Below are positions 6,777 through 13,529 of a DNA stretch of 35,558 bases, one piece after another (within the stretch, counting starts at the first letter, position 1; each line of letters begins with the position of its first letter). The notes under the pieces were generated by a model that had not been told where the DNA came from, did not search any database, and saw only the letters and a list, made by a program, of their open reading frames with translations. Origin of the DNA: Syntrophales bacterium (GTDB lineage: Bacteria > Desulfobacterota > Syntrophia > Syntrophales > JADFWA01); contig JAUSPI010000267.1 of the NCBI GenBank assembly GCA_030655775.1, positions 1 through 35,558 on the forward strand. Reading direction: 5' to 3'. The position numbers and the translations under genes are program-made.

Positions 6777-7100
6777 TTACATGATTTTATAAATGAGAGA
6801 GAGTATTGAGAGAATAATGATAACTGTAAATACCAAAAATATCTTTCTGAAGCTTATAGAACCCAGAACAAAATGGCCGCAGTTTTTACATACCGTTCTT
6901 TTCGATTCTATCGGTTTTTTACAATTAGGACAGAGGGCTGTTTTTTCCGTTTCAAGGAGTTTTCTCGCGGAGCTTTTTTTAACTTCCTCTTGGACATCAT
7001 ATCTCCATTCACAATCAAATGTCGGACATTTCCCTTTAAGTGACATATTGTCCGACCAGACAAAACTTCTCAGGCATTCAGGACATTCAATTTTTAACAT
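6777..7100 (-). CDS. Small membrane-anchored zinc-ribbon protein
   Basis: I do not recognise a named family. The 107-residue protein has eight cysteines in four pairs: C6/C9 with C25/C30, and C57/C60 with C71/C74. They form two likely zinc ribbons (ECPEC...KCPTFDC and LCPNC...CKNCG), joined by a charged helix. A C-terminal hydrophobic segment (about 85-106, IFLVFTVIIILSILSLIY) should anchor it, with the zinc domains probably cytoplasmic. A Shine-Dalgarno-like GAGGGAG lies about ten bases before the ATG. The ATG overlaps the stop of the 41-codon ORF at 7094-7219, suggesting translational coupling. It is downstream of korDABC on the same strand, so a link to that complex is possible but unproven. 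Confidence 0.75.
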   Translation of the reverse strand: MLKIECPECLRSFVWSDNMSLKGKCPTFDCEWRYDVQEEVKKSSARKLLETEKTALCPNCKKPIESKRTVCKNCGHFVLGSISFRKIFLVFTVIIILSILSLIYKIM

Positions 7101-7219
7101 GAAGCTTCTCCCTCACTTTTCTCTTTTTTGATGGCTCCCAAATTATATGGAGGACAATCAAGCTTCAGAGGCTTTTCAAAAATTTCGCTGCAACCACTGT
7201 GGCCACAGTTGATTTGCAT
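7094..7219 (-). CDS. Candidate 41-residue cysteine-containing small protein
   Basis: This short ORF lies between korC and the zinc-ribbon gene. It runs from ATG at 7219 to TAA at 7094 and overlaps the next gene's start by seven bases in the ATGTTAA arrangement typical of coupled genes. The product begins MQINCGHSGCSEIF and continues EKPLKLDCPPYNLG, giving C5, C10, C22 and a C-terminal C41. The C-X4-C spacing and the PLKLDCPPY stretch recall the first zinc ribbon of its neighbour (MSLKGKCPTFDC). No strong ribosome binding site precedes it, so it could also be a chance ORF or a remnant of a longer zinc-ribbon domain. Function unknown. Confidence 0.5.
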   Translation of the reverse strand: MQINCGHSGCSEIFEKPLKLDCPPYNLGAIKKEKSEGEASC

Positions 7220-7259
7220 GTTACAGAGTTATGGAGTTCAAGTAAATAAGACCCCTGGT

Positions 7260-7805
7260 TTAACGGTCAAGATTTTTCACCAACTTCACACCCAACTCCA
7301 GGGCTTCTTTACTTGCACTAAAAAAATCAACAGGGATTCTTCTCTCAAGTACTTTTCTGATCGATTCTGGCTTAATCAACTGGGTAAGATGAATCAAGGC
7401 GCCAATCATGCAAATATTAAGGACAATTGGCGTTCCTATCTTATCCATCACTTCTTCATACATATCAAGTTCTACCTGTCTTGCATCAACTTTTTTTTCC
7501 TGCTTGATATAATGACTATCAGTCAATAAAAGACCACCGGGCCTTATAAAACCAGAGAATTTGTTATATGCTTCCTGAGACAGACACGCAAGGACATTTG
7601 GCTGGATAACCTTGGGAAAGAGAATGTCTGAATCTGCGATGATGACGTCAGAACGGCAGCTCCCTCCTCTGGCCTCCGGACCATACGACTGGGACTGTAC
7701 CGCATTTAAACCCTCATATAGAACTGCTGCTTCAGCAAGTATTATCGCTGCTGTTATTATACCCTGTCCCCCTGAGCCAGCGAAAATAATCCTGCATCTT
7801 TCCAT
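7260..7805 (-). CDS. korC: 2-oxoacid:ferredoxin oxidoreductase, gamma subunit
   Basis: This is the gamma subunit of an oxygen-sensitive complex that oxidatively decarboxylates a 2-oxoacid, most likely 2-oxoglutarate, to its CoA thioester with ferredoxin as partner. The reaction can run in reverse as a carboxylation. The 181-residue protein opens with the family signature IIFAGSGGQGIITAA (residues 6-20), followed by QSYGPEARGGSCRSDVIIAD and a C-terminal LELGVKLV. The size and motifs fit the stand-alone gamma domain found in four-subunit enzymes. It is the last of korDABC, three bases after korB. Whether the substrate is 2-oxoglutarate or a branched-chain 2-oxoacid cannot be settled from the sequence. 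Confidence 0.9.
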   Translation of the reverse strand: MERCRIIFAGSGGQGIITAAIILAEAAVLYEGLNAVQSQSYGPEARGGSCRSDVIIADSDILFPKVIQPNVLACLSQEAYNKFSGFIRPGGLLLTDSHYIKQEKKVDARQVELDMYEEVMDKIGTPIVLNICMIGALIHLTQLIKPESIRKVLERRIPVDFFSASKEALELGVKLVKNLDR

Positions 7806-7808
7806 AAC

Positions 7809-8612
7809 TTACCTTTCTTTATGCGCCTTTTCTATAATCTTATCATATTCAGAACAATACTCCGGCCGCTCTTCCTGAATAAATATCCCCCTTTCAATCA
7901 GTTCCGGGTATTTCTTTTTCATCTTGCTGCCTATCGGGGTTGTATGTGTTCTGTAATACTTAAGCATATTAACTGCACTGGCAAATTCGTTCTTTCTGCC
8001 GAAATAGACGGGGCATTGGGATATGATCTCTACGACTGAAAACCCCTTATGCGCAATGGCTTTTTCCAGAATCTCTATTGTCGAGGTTACATGGTAGGTC
8101 GTTGTCCTGGCTACAAACGAAGCACCGGCACCCAGGGCAAGCTTAACGATATCAAATGATTGATCTATATTGCCATAAGGGGCGGTAGCCGAAAAGTTGC
8201 CATACCCGGTTGTCGGCGAATACTGGCCACCTGTCATGCCGTAGACACTATTGTTCATGATAATGGCGGTGATGTCAATATTACGCCTTGCCGCATGAAT
8301 AAGGTGATTGCCGCCGATTGCGAGGGCATCGCCATCACCCATGGGAACGATTAATGTAAGCTCCGGCCTGCTGAGCTTGACACCCGTTGCAAAAGCAAGG
8401 GCTCTTCCGTGCAGCGTATGCAGGGTATGAAAATCGAGATATCCGCAGATCCGGGAGGAACATCCGATTCCCGAAACGAGCACAATGTCATTTTTCTTTA
8501 TCCCTGTACTTTCTATTGCCCGGATCATGCAGTTCATTATAGTACCGTGACCGCAGCCTGGACACCAGATATGAGGAAAGAACCTTTCCCTTATGTAATC
8601 TTTCACTGCCAT
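7809..8612 (-). CDS. korB: 2-oxoacid:ferredoxin oxidoreductase, beta subunit (TPP-binding)
   Basis: The beta subunit binds thiamine diphosphate, Mg2+ and usually one [4Fe-4S] cluster. The 267-residue protein has WCPGCGHGTIMN near the N-terminus (C17 and C20 as cluster ligands), then SGIGCSSRICGY with two more cysteines. The TPP motif GDGDALAIGGNHLIHAARRN is followed by MNNSVYGMTGGQYSPTT. The length matches KorB/VorB-type subunits. It is tightly packed between korA and korC with three-base gaps on each side, so the three are surely one transcript. It acts in the cytoplasm as a heterotetramer with the other three subunits. Confidence 0.94.
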   Translation of the reverse strand: MAVKDYIRERFFPHIWCPGCGHGTIMNCMIRAIESTGIKKNDIVLVSGIGCSSRICGYLDFHTLHTLHGRALAFATGVKLSRPELTLIVPMGDGDALAIGGNHLIHAARRNIDITAIIMNNSVYGMTGGQYSPTTGYGNFSATAPYGNIDQSFDIVKLALGAGASFVARTTTYHVTSTIEILEKAIAHKGFSVVEIISQCPVYFGRKNEFASAVNMLKYYRTHTTPIGSKMKKKYPELIERGIFIQEERPEYCSEYDKIIEKAHKER

Positions 8613-8615
8613 CGA

Positions 8616-9764
8616 TCAGGATCCCTTCCCCTGGATGATTCTCAGGATGTTCAGAACATCCGTCGGGGTAATGAAGCTTCCGTTGATCTGGTTAGCAAGA
8701 AATACTTTGTCAGGATTATCCGAAGCCTTTTTCACCTCATGAAGGATCTGACCCATATTCATCTCGACCACAATAACGTAATCAGCAGTGGCACACCTTC
8801 TCTTGACGGCATCGACAGGAAATGGCCAGAGGGTCTGTAGTTCCAGCAGTCCAAGCTTTTCACCTCTTGCCCTCCTGTTTCTCACGACATGAAGGGCTGT
8901 CCTGGCAGATGACCCATAAGAGATCAGGAGATAGTCTGCATCGTCAACAAAGAATTCCTTTATCCTGGTGATTTCTTCCGTATGACCCTGTATCTTGTCT
9001 ACCAGATGGTGCATTAATCCATATACGATCTTCGGATTGGTGGACGGGAACCCCCACATGTCATGCATCAACCCGGTAACATTAAACCGATGGATACCAC
9101 CAAAATCAGACATTGGAAGCCGACCGTCTTCCCTCGGAAGATAAGGGTGATAGTCAGTTCCTCCTTTTACGGATGTCTTCAGTCTTTCCACCACATTGAT
9201 CTCTCCTTGCTCCGGCATTATTAACCTTTCCCTGGTATGGGCAACAACTTCATCAAAAAGTAAAATAACCGGGGTTCTGAAGGTCTCAGAGAGGTTGAAA
9301 GCCTCGACGGTCATGGCAAACACATCTTGATTATTCGACGCTGTCAGGGTAATGATGGCATGTTCTCCGTGTGTTCCCCACCGCGCCTGCATGACATCTC
9401 CCTGGCTCCCACTGGTGGGAAGACCTGTGGAAGGGCCTCCCCTCTGAACATTTACTACGACACAGGGGGTTTCGGTCATCACAGCAAAACCGATTGCTTC
9501 CTGTTTCAGGGAAAAACCCGGCCCACTGGTCGCCGTCATGACCTTTTTCCCGGTAAGAGAGGCCCCGATTATAGCGCACATGGAGGAAATCTCATCTTCC
9601 ATCTGGATAAACTTCCCCCCATTCTGTGGAAGCCGATAAGAGAGTAATTCTGCGATCTCCGTCGAAGGAGTAATTGGATACCCTGCAAAAAAGTCAAGAC
9701 CTGCATAAAGGGCTCCCTCAACACAGGCTTCGTTGCCCTGAACAAAAAGGATATTTTTTTTCAT
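8616..9764 (-). CDS. korA: 2-oxoacid:ferredoxin oxidoreductase, alpha subunit
   Basis: The alpha subunit carries the pyrimidine-binding side of the thiamine diphosphate site and the substrate-specificity determinants. The 382-residue protein starts with FVQGNEACVEGALYAGLDFF and the signature GYPITPSTEIAELL, followed by ATSGPGFSLKQEAIGFAV and RGGPSTGLPTSGSQGDV. These are hallmarks of the KorA/VorA group. The C-terminal part has SYGSSARTALHVV and LQTLWPFPVD, the transketolase C-terminal-like domain. There is no fused gamma domain, consistent with the separate korC. It follows korD by 12 bases. I favour 2-oxoglutarate as substrate on general resemblance; a 2-oxoisovalerate enzyme is the main alternative. 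Confidence 0.93.
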   Translation of the reverse strand: MKKNILFVQGNEACVEGALYAGLDFFAGYPITPSTEIAELLSYRLPQNGGKFIQMEDEISSMCAIIGASLTGKKVMTATSGPGFSLKQEAIGFAVMTETPCVVVNVQRGGPSTGLPTSGSQGDVMQARWGTHGEHAIITLTASNNQDVFAMTVEAFNLSETFRTPVILLFDEVVAHTRERLIMPEQGEINVVERLKTSVKGGTDYHPYLPREDGRLPMSDFGGIHRFNVTGLMHDMWGFPSTNPKIVYGLMHHLVDKIQGHTEEITRIKEFFVDDADYLLISYGSSARTALHVVRNRRARGEKLGLLELQTLWPFPVDAVKRRCATADYVIVVEMNMGQILHEVKKASDNPDKVFLANQINGSFITPTDVLNILRIIQGKGS

Positions 9765-9776
9765 CTGTCAAACACC

Positions 9777-9953
9777 TTATTTTAGTTCTATTGCAAGATC
9801 AGGACAGCGAAGCTCACACATCTTACAGCCGGTGCACTTTTCCGGATAGGCAAGCGTAGCCTTTTCCATGTCATCCATGGCCAATGCATGTTCCGGACAG
9901 AACTCCACACAGATTCTGCATCCCTTGCACCACTCCCTGTTGATAACAGGCAT
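9777..9953 (-). CDS. korD: 2-oxoacid:ferredoxin oxidoreductase, ferredoxin-like delta subunit
   Basis: This small polyferredoxin subunit passes electrons from the catalytic subunits to external ferredoxin. The 58-residue form has two complete [4Fe-4S] motifs: C9-K-G-C12-R-I-C15-x3-C19-P and C40-T-G-C43-K-M-C46-x3-C50-P. I chose the ATG at 9953 because GGGGGA lies about five bases upstream and the protein then starts MPVINREWCKGC, close to the family norm. An in-frame ATG at 9974 would add MTEKGEK, but the promoter at 9982-10010 places the transcription start almost at that ATG, so it would have to be read leaderless. It is the first gene of korDABC. Confidence 0.9.
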   Translation of the reverse strand: MPVINREWCKGCRICVEFCPEHALAMDDMEKATLAYPEKCTGCKMCELRCPDLAIELK

Positions 9954-9981
9954 CTTTTCCCCCTTCTCAGTCATCGGAATG

Positions 9982-10010
9982 ATTATCTATGTATTTGACG
10001 TACTTGTCAA
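9982..10010 (-). promoter_or_regulatory. Sigma-70-type promoter of korDABC
   Basis: The minus strand shows consensus TTGACA (10005-10010), a 17-base spacer and GATAAT (9982-9987). The expected transcription start is about 9975. This gives a leader of about 21 bases containing GGGGGA before the ATG at 9953. It is one of the best promoter matches in the window, in the 152-base gap between divergent genes. Confidence 0.65.
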
Positions 10011-10071
10011 CTGTTTAGCTCAGATTACGTGCTTCTAACAAGGAAAAAAAGTGACGTTGAAAGTTGATAAA

Positions 10072-10077
10072 TATAAT
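10072..10077 (+). promoter_or_regulatory. Possible -10 element for the DapB-like gene
   Basis: A perfect TATAAT lies 28 bases before the chosen ATG at 10106, with a strong ribosome binding site AAAGGAGG (about 10089-10096) between them. The upstream GTGACG at 15 bases is only a poor -35. Confidence 0.4.
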
Positions 10078-10105
10078 GTATCATAGTGAAAGGAGGTTTG
10101 ATCAA

Positions 10106-11110
10106 ATGAACTCAAGAAATATTCGGGTAATTCACTACGGGCTGGGGCCCATAGGTGCTGAAACAGCAAGGTTGGTATTGAAAAAACCACATATGGAGAT
10201 AGTGGGGGCAGTCGATATATCAAAGGATATGGCGGGCAAGGATCTGGGAAATATCCTGGATCTGGAACGGGAATTAGGAATAGTTGTGACTGACAACGGA
10301 AGGCAACTGCTATCCGGGGTTAAGGCGGACGTTGTCATCCACACAACAGGATCACGCATAAAAAACATATTCTCACAACTGATTCAAATCGTGGATACTG
10401 GAATTAATGTAGTCTCTTCTGCTGAAGAGTTGTTATTTCCATTATCTGAAAACGCTGAACTGGCCAATGAACTTAACCTGAAAGCGATTGAAAATGGCGT
10501 GACTGTCCTCGGTACCGGTGTGAATCCTGGATTTGTCATGGATTCCCTTCCCCTTTTTATGACAGCAGTTTGTCAGGATGTGAAAAAAATTCATGTCGAA
10601 AGGGTTGTTGATGCCGCCACGCGCAGGCATCCGCTACAGAAGAAGATCGGGGCCGGAATGACTCTTGAAGTCTTTCGGGCAAAAATAGATGAAAAATCAC
10701 TTGGGCATGTCGGACTTCTGGAATCTTTCTACTTTATCGCCGATCGGCTGCGTCTCTCTATCGATGAAGTTAAGGAAACTGTAGACCCTGTTATGGCCGA
10801 CAGTCCTGTAAAAACCGATTATTTTGATTTGAAAACTGGTGACATCACCGGGGTAAAACATATCGTCGAGGGAATAAACGACGGCGAAAAGGTAATTACG
10901 CTCGATCTGAAAATGTATATAGGGGCAGACGATCCGCACGATTCCATTTCTATTGTAGGGATTCCCAATCTTAATTTGAGAATCGCCGGCGGCATTGCGG
11001 GAGATCAGGCCACTGCGGCTATCTTAGTAAATTCCATCCCCGCAGTTATTGAAGCAGCACCGGGGCTTACTACTGTGAAAGATCTTCCGGCACCATATTT
11101 TTACCGGTAA
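10106..11110 (+). CDS. NAD(P)-dependent dehydrogenase of the DapB / 2,4-diaminopentanoate dehydrogenase-like family
   Basis: The 334-residue protein begins with a Rossmann motif, IHYGLGPIGAETARLVL (residues 9-25), followed by VGAVDISKDMAGKDLGNIL, typical of dihydrodipicolinate reductase-like enzymes. The middle has GTGVNPGFVMDSLPLFM and VVDAATRRHPLQKKIG, and the C-terminus has IAGGIAGDQATAAILVNSIP. This pattern fits the group that includes 2,4-diaminopentanoate dehydrogenase of ornithine fermentation, but no other ornithine-degradation gene is nearby, so the substrate is open. It is not an ordinary DapB, which is about 270 residues. The start at 10106 is supported by AAAGGAGG ten bases upstream; a start at 10064 would ignore that site. 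It is divergent from korDABC. Confidence 0.8.
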   Translation: MNSRNIRVIHYGLGPIGAETARLVLKKPHMEIVGAVDISKDMAGKDLGNILDLERELGIVVTDNGRQLLSGVKADVVIHTTGSRIKNIFSQLIQIVDTGINVVSSAEELLFPLSENAELANELNLKAIENGVTVLGTGVNPGFVMDSLPLFMTAVCQDVKKIHVERVVDAATRRHPLQKKIGAGMTLEVFRAKIDEKSLGHVGLLESFYFIADRLRLSIDEVKETVDPVMADSPVKTDYFDLKTGDITGVKHIVEGINDGEKVITLDLKMYIGADDPHDSISIVGIPNLNLRIAGGIAGDQATAAILVNSIPAVIEAAPGLTTVKDLPAPYFYR

Positions 11111-11152
11111 GACGTTACCGTTTGGATTGTTGGTATGTTGAACCTCTGCCCC

Positions 11153-11200
11153 GACCGGGAGCGCACCCGCAAGCCTCGCCCTATAGGCGGGGAGCTTCAC
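11153..11200. repeat. GC-rich hairpin repeat (CCCGCC/GGCGGG family), copy 3
   Basis: GACCGGGAGCGCACCCGCAA followed by GCCTCGCCCTATAGGCGGGG and AGCTTCAC. It nearly matches the reverse complement of 3831-3875. It lies between the converging DapB-like gene and def, where a bidirectional 3' hairpin would be useful. No T-run is present. Confidence 0.65.
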
Positions 11201-11211
11201 ATCACGATTTT

Positions 11212-11775
11212 TTATCTGTCAAAAAATATTTTTTCGAAGAATTCCTGTTTTTTCTTGGGATAGTACAGTGTTCCATCCTGGTCAACTACAAGTTTCCCGT
11301 CAAGATGATCGAGTTCGTGCTGCACGATACGAGCAAGAAAACCGGTGTACCGCTTGCTTATCTTCTTCCCGTGAATATCATAGGCCCTGACCTTTATTTC
11401 GGTAAATCTGCTTACCTCAACCTGTACTTCAGGACATGAAAGACACCCCTCGGTTCCTTTCGCCATTTCTCCCCGGCTCTGGGTAATACGGGGGTTAATT
11501 AGAACATCATAGTCATCTTCGCTTCTGATCGGGGTCTTCTCATCAAGTCCCCTCGTCCTGAAGGCAACAATTCTTTTACTTATCCCGATCTGCGGAGCAG
11601 CAAGACCGAAGGCATCGTCCCTTTCGAGAAAGGCATTGACAAGCGTTTCTATATCTTTTTTGCCTTCATCATCAAACGGAATGGGAATTTCATCTGACGG
11701 GTTTGTTAAAAGCCTTGCTTCTTCATCATTGATCTTTTCGTCTTTCCATAATGTCCAGATTTTAGTATTTTGCAT
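11212..11775 (-). CDS. def: Peptide deformylase
   Basis: Peptide deformylase removes the formyl group from the N-terminal methionine of new proteins, using Fe2+ or another metal. The 187-residue protein has all three family motifs: AFGLAAPQIG (55-64), EGCLSCP (109-115) with metal ligand C111, and QHELDHLDG (152-160) with ligands H153 and H157 and catalytic E154. Motif 2 reads EGCLSCP where EGCLSVP is more usual, a small oddity. An N-terminal extension of about 20 residues (MQNTKIWTLWKDEKINDEEA) precedes the usual start. GAGGAAAG lies just upstream of the ATG. It is not next to fmt, its common partner. Confidence 0.95.
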   Translation of the reverse strand: MQNTKIWTLWKDEKINDEEARLLTNPSDEIPIPFDDEGKKDIETLVNAFLERDDAFGLAAPQIGISKRIVAFRTRGLDEKTPIRSEDDYDVLINPRITQSRGEMAKGTEGCLSCPEVQVEVSRFTEIKVRAYDIHGKKISKRYTGFLARIVQHELDHLDGKLVVDQDGTLYYPKKKQEFFEKIFFDR

Positions 11776-12090
11776 AAATTTCTTTCCTCATAAAATTAAA
11801 CGCTACTATCTGAAAGCTTTGAAAAAATGGTTTTTCAATGCTCCTGTCTGCGTACGGACACGGACACGCACAGGCAAGCAGAACATTTTTTCGCCCTCAA
11901 AACCATATTTTTCAATTTTTCAAAGGTCTATATCATTTGATATTTATTTTTACCACCATTGCGTTTCTGTTTCAAGAAAATCGCAACCTCTTATATAGAT
12001 ATCGAATCTATAGATTCTTGATAATTTTATTCATGTCTGTTAGTGTCTTGCAGGTTTTAATAGAAAAATCGTTATGTAGATTCAAGGAAG
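11776..12090. repeat. 315-base intergenic region with TTGAAAAACTGAAAAATA repeat copy 3
   Basis: The gap between the divergent def and HemW-like genes holds no convincing gene. At 11890-11926 it has TTCGCCCTCAAAACCATATT followed by TTTCAATTTTTCAAAGG, the reverse complement of the repeat at 6724-6760. At about 11818-11842 there is CTTTGAAAAAATGGTTTTTC, which can pair with that segment, so 11818-11926 reads as an inverted-repeat unit of about 110 bases. Its centre contains CGTACGGACACGGACACGCA. The remaining 160 bases before 12091 are AT-rich and probably contain the promoter of the HemW-like gene; I could not fix its position. Confidence 0.55.
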
Positions 12091-13356
12091 ATGATAGATT
12101 TGATAGGTGAATTGATAACTAAGAAGGCCCGGCGGGAATTCGCAAGGACATTAAACTTTAGCAAAGAAGAAAAACCTGCTATTCCTCCGTGTGACTCAAA
12201 ACAGATTCGCCTTCTTTATGCTCACATTCCATTTTGCGAGAAGCTTTGCCCCTACTGTTCCTTTAACCGTGTCGTCTTTGAGAAAACTCTCTGCCGTAAT
12301 TATTTTGATGCCCTCAGAAGAGAAGTGCTGCTCTACAAAGAAAACGGTTATGATTTTGACGGGCTGTACGTAGGCGGAGGGACGCCTACCATCCTGATGG
12401 ATGAGCTGGAGGAGACGCTTAAACTGATCAGGGATTGTTTTAAAATTCGAGAAATTTCTGTAGAGACCAATCCAAATCACCTGACGGAAATAAATATTAA
12501 ATCTTTGAAGCGGGCTGGTGTAAACCGCCTATCCGTGGGCGTACAGAGTTTTGACGACGGTCTCTTGAAGGCAATGGATCGATACGGCAAATATGGAAGC
12601 GGCGAGGCGATTGCTGAACAATTGTACGCTACACTAGGGCACTTTGATACACTGAATGCGGACATGATCTTCAATTTTTCTTCCCAGACACCTGAAATGC
12701 TGAACAGAGACCTCGATATCCTTGTCGAAATGGAAATTGATCAAGTCACGTACTATCCGTTGATGGTTTCCGATTCCACACGAAAGACTATCACAACAAA
12801 TCTCGGTCGAGTAAACTACCATAAGGAAAAGCGATTTTACCATCAGATCGTGGAGCGGCTGACCAGGCACTATCGTCTGTCATCGGCCTGGTGTTTCTCC
12901 AGGAAAGATTCAATGATCGACGAATATATTGTGAACTATGATGAGTATGCGGGTCTCGGGAGCGGTTCTATCGGGTATTTGAACGGCACGTGTTATGCGA
13001 ATACTTTTAATATCGGGAAATATATTGATCAGGTAAACCGGGGAGAGATTCCCCTTATGGCTTCCCGTCGCTTCACAAAGAAGGAACAGGTGCGCTATGA
13101 TTTTTTGATGAAACTCTTTGGTATGGAACTTGATACCGCTCCTTTACGGAAAAAGTATGGTGCAGATTTTTATCAGTATATCTGGTATGATATTTTCGCA
13201 TCGTTTTTAATTGGCGGCCTCCGTTATAGGAGAGGCAGATTTTATCTGACAAACAGGGGCAGGTATTACTGGGTTATCATGATGCGGGAGTTTTTCACTG
13301 CGGTGAACAACTTTCGGGATTTTTGCCTTGCCGAGACGACAATAAACAAGGAATGA
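12091..13356 (+). CDS. HemW/HemN-like radical SAM protein
   Basis: This is a radical SAM protein related to oxygen-independent coproporphyrinogen oxidase HemN and the heme chaperone HemW. The 421-residue protein has the cluster motif C49-E-K-L-C53-P-Y-C56 preceded by LLYAHIPF, then GLYVGGGTPTIL, VETNPNHLTE and GVNRLSVGVQSFDDGLL, all standard for this group. A HemN-type C-terminal domain follows (about 290-400). It lacks an obvious N-terminal HemN extension and is longer than typical HemW (about 380). Its role may be heme trafficking, another anaerobic heme step or a HutW-like heme-handling reaction; the sequence does not decide. No other heme genes are nearby. AAGGAAG directly abuts the ATG, closer than usual. 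Confidence 0.82.
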   Translation: MIDLIGELITKKARREFARTLNFSKEEKPAIPPCDSKQIRLLYAHIPFCEKLCPYCSFNRVVFEKTLCRNYFDALRREVLLYKENGYDFDGLYVGGGTPTILMDELEETLKLIRDCFKIREISVETNPNHLTEINIKSLKRAGVNRLSVGVQSFDDGLLKAMDRYGKYGSGEAIAEQLYATLGHFDTLNADMIFNFSSQTPEMLNRDLDILVEMEIDQVTYYPLMVSDSTRKTITTNLGRVNYHKEKRFYHQIVERLTRHYRLSSAWCFSRKDSMIDEYIVNYDEYAGLGSGSIGYLNGTCYANTFNIGKYIDQVNRGEIPLMASRRFTKKEQVRYDFLMKLFGMELDTAPLRKKYGADFYQYIWYDIFASFLIGGLRYRRGRFYLTNRGRYYWVIMMREFFTAVNNFRDFCLAETTINKE

Positions 13357-13529
13357 ACTACCCCGCGGCAAACAGAGGGGTATCAAAATGAGTGTTTTAT
13401 CTTTCCTGTCGCAGCAAGCTGCGGGGAATTAAACCCTACAGATTTCGCATTGTCCTTCAAATGATTAGAGTAATCCGTGTAATCTGCGAAATCTGTGGAT
13501 TAAAACCACAGAACTGAAGGTAGAGTGCT
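13357..13529. repeat. Intergenic region with palindromic and repeat-like sequence
   Basis: CGCAGC-AA-GCTGCG at 13410-13423 is a perfect hairpin. It is followed by AGTAATCCGTGTAATCTGCG and AAATCTGTGGATTAAAACC, a type of sequence that recurs between genes in many bacterial genomes. No gene is seen. A plausible ribosome binding site, GAAGG, lies shortly before selA. Confidence 0.45.

Noticed and set aside
7128-7529. A plus-strand open frame of 133 codons opposite korC
   Set aside because: It is antisense to a well-supported gene with family motifs and shows no motif of its own. The minus-strand reading at 7094-7219 is better placed.
10106-11110. Dihydrodipicolinate reductase of lysine synthesis (dapB)
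   Set aside because: At 334 residues, with the GTGVNPGFVMD segment, it resembles the longer diaminopentanoate dehydrogenase-like group, and no other lysine-synthesis gene is nearby.
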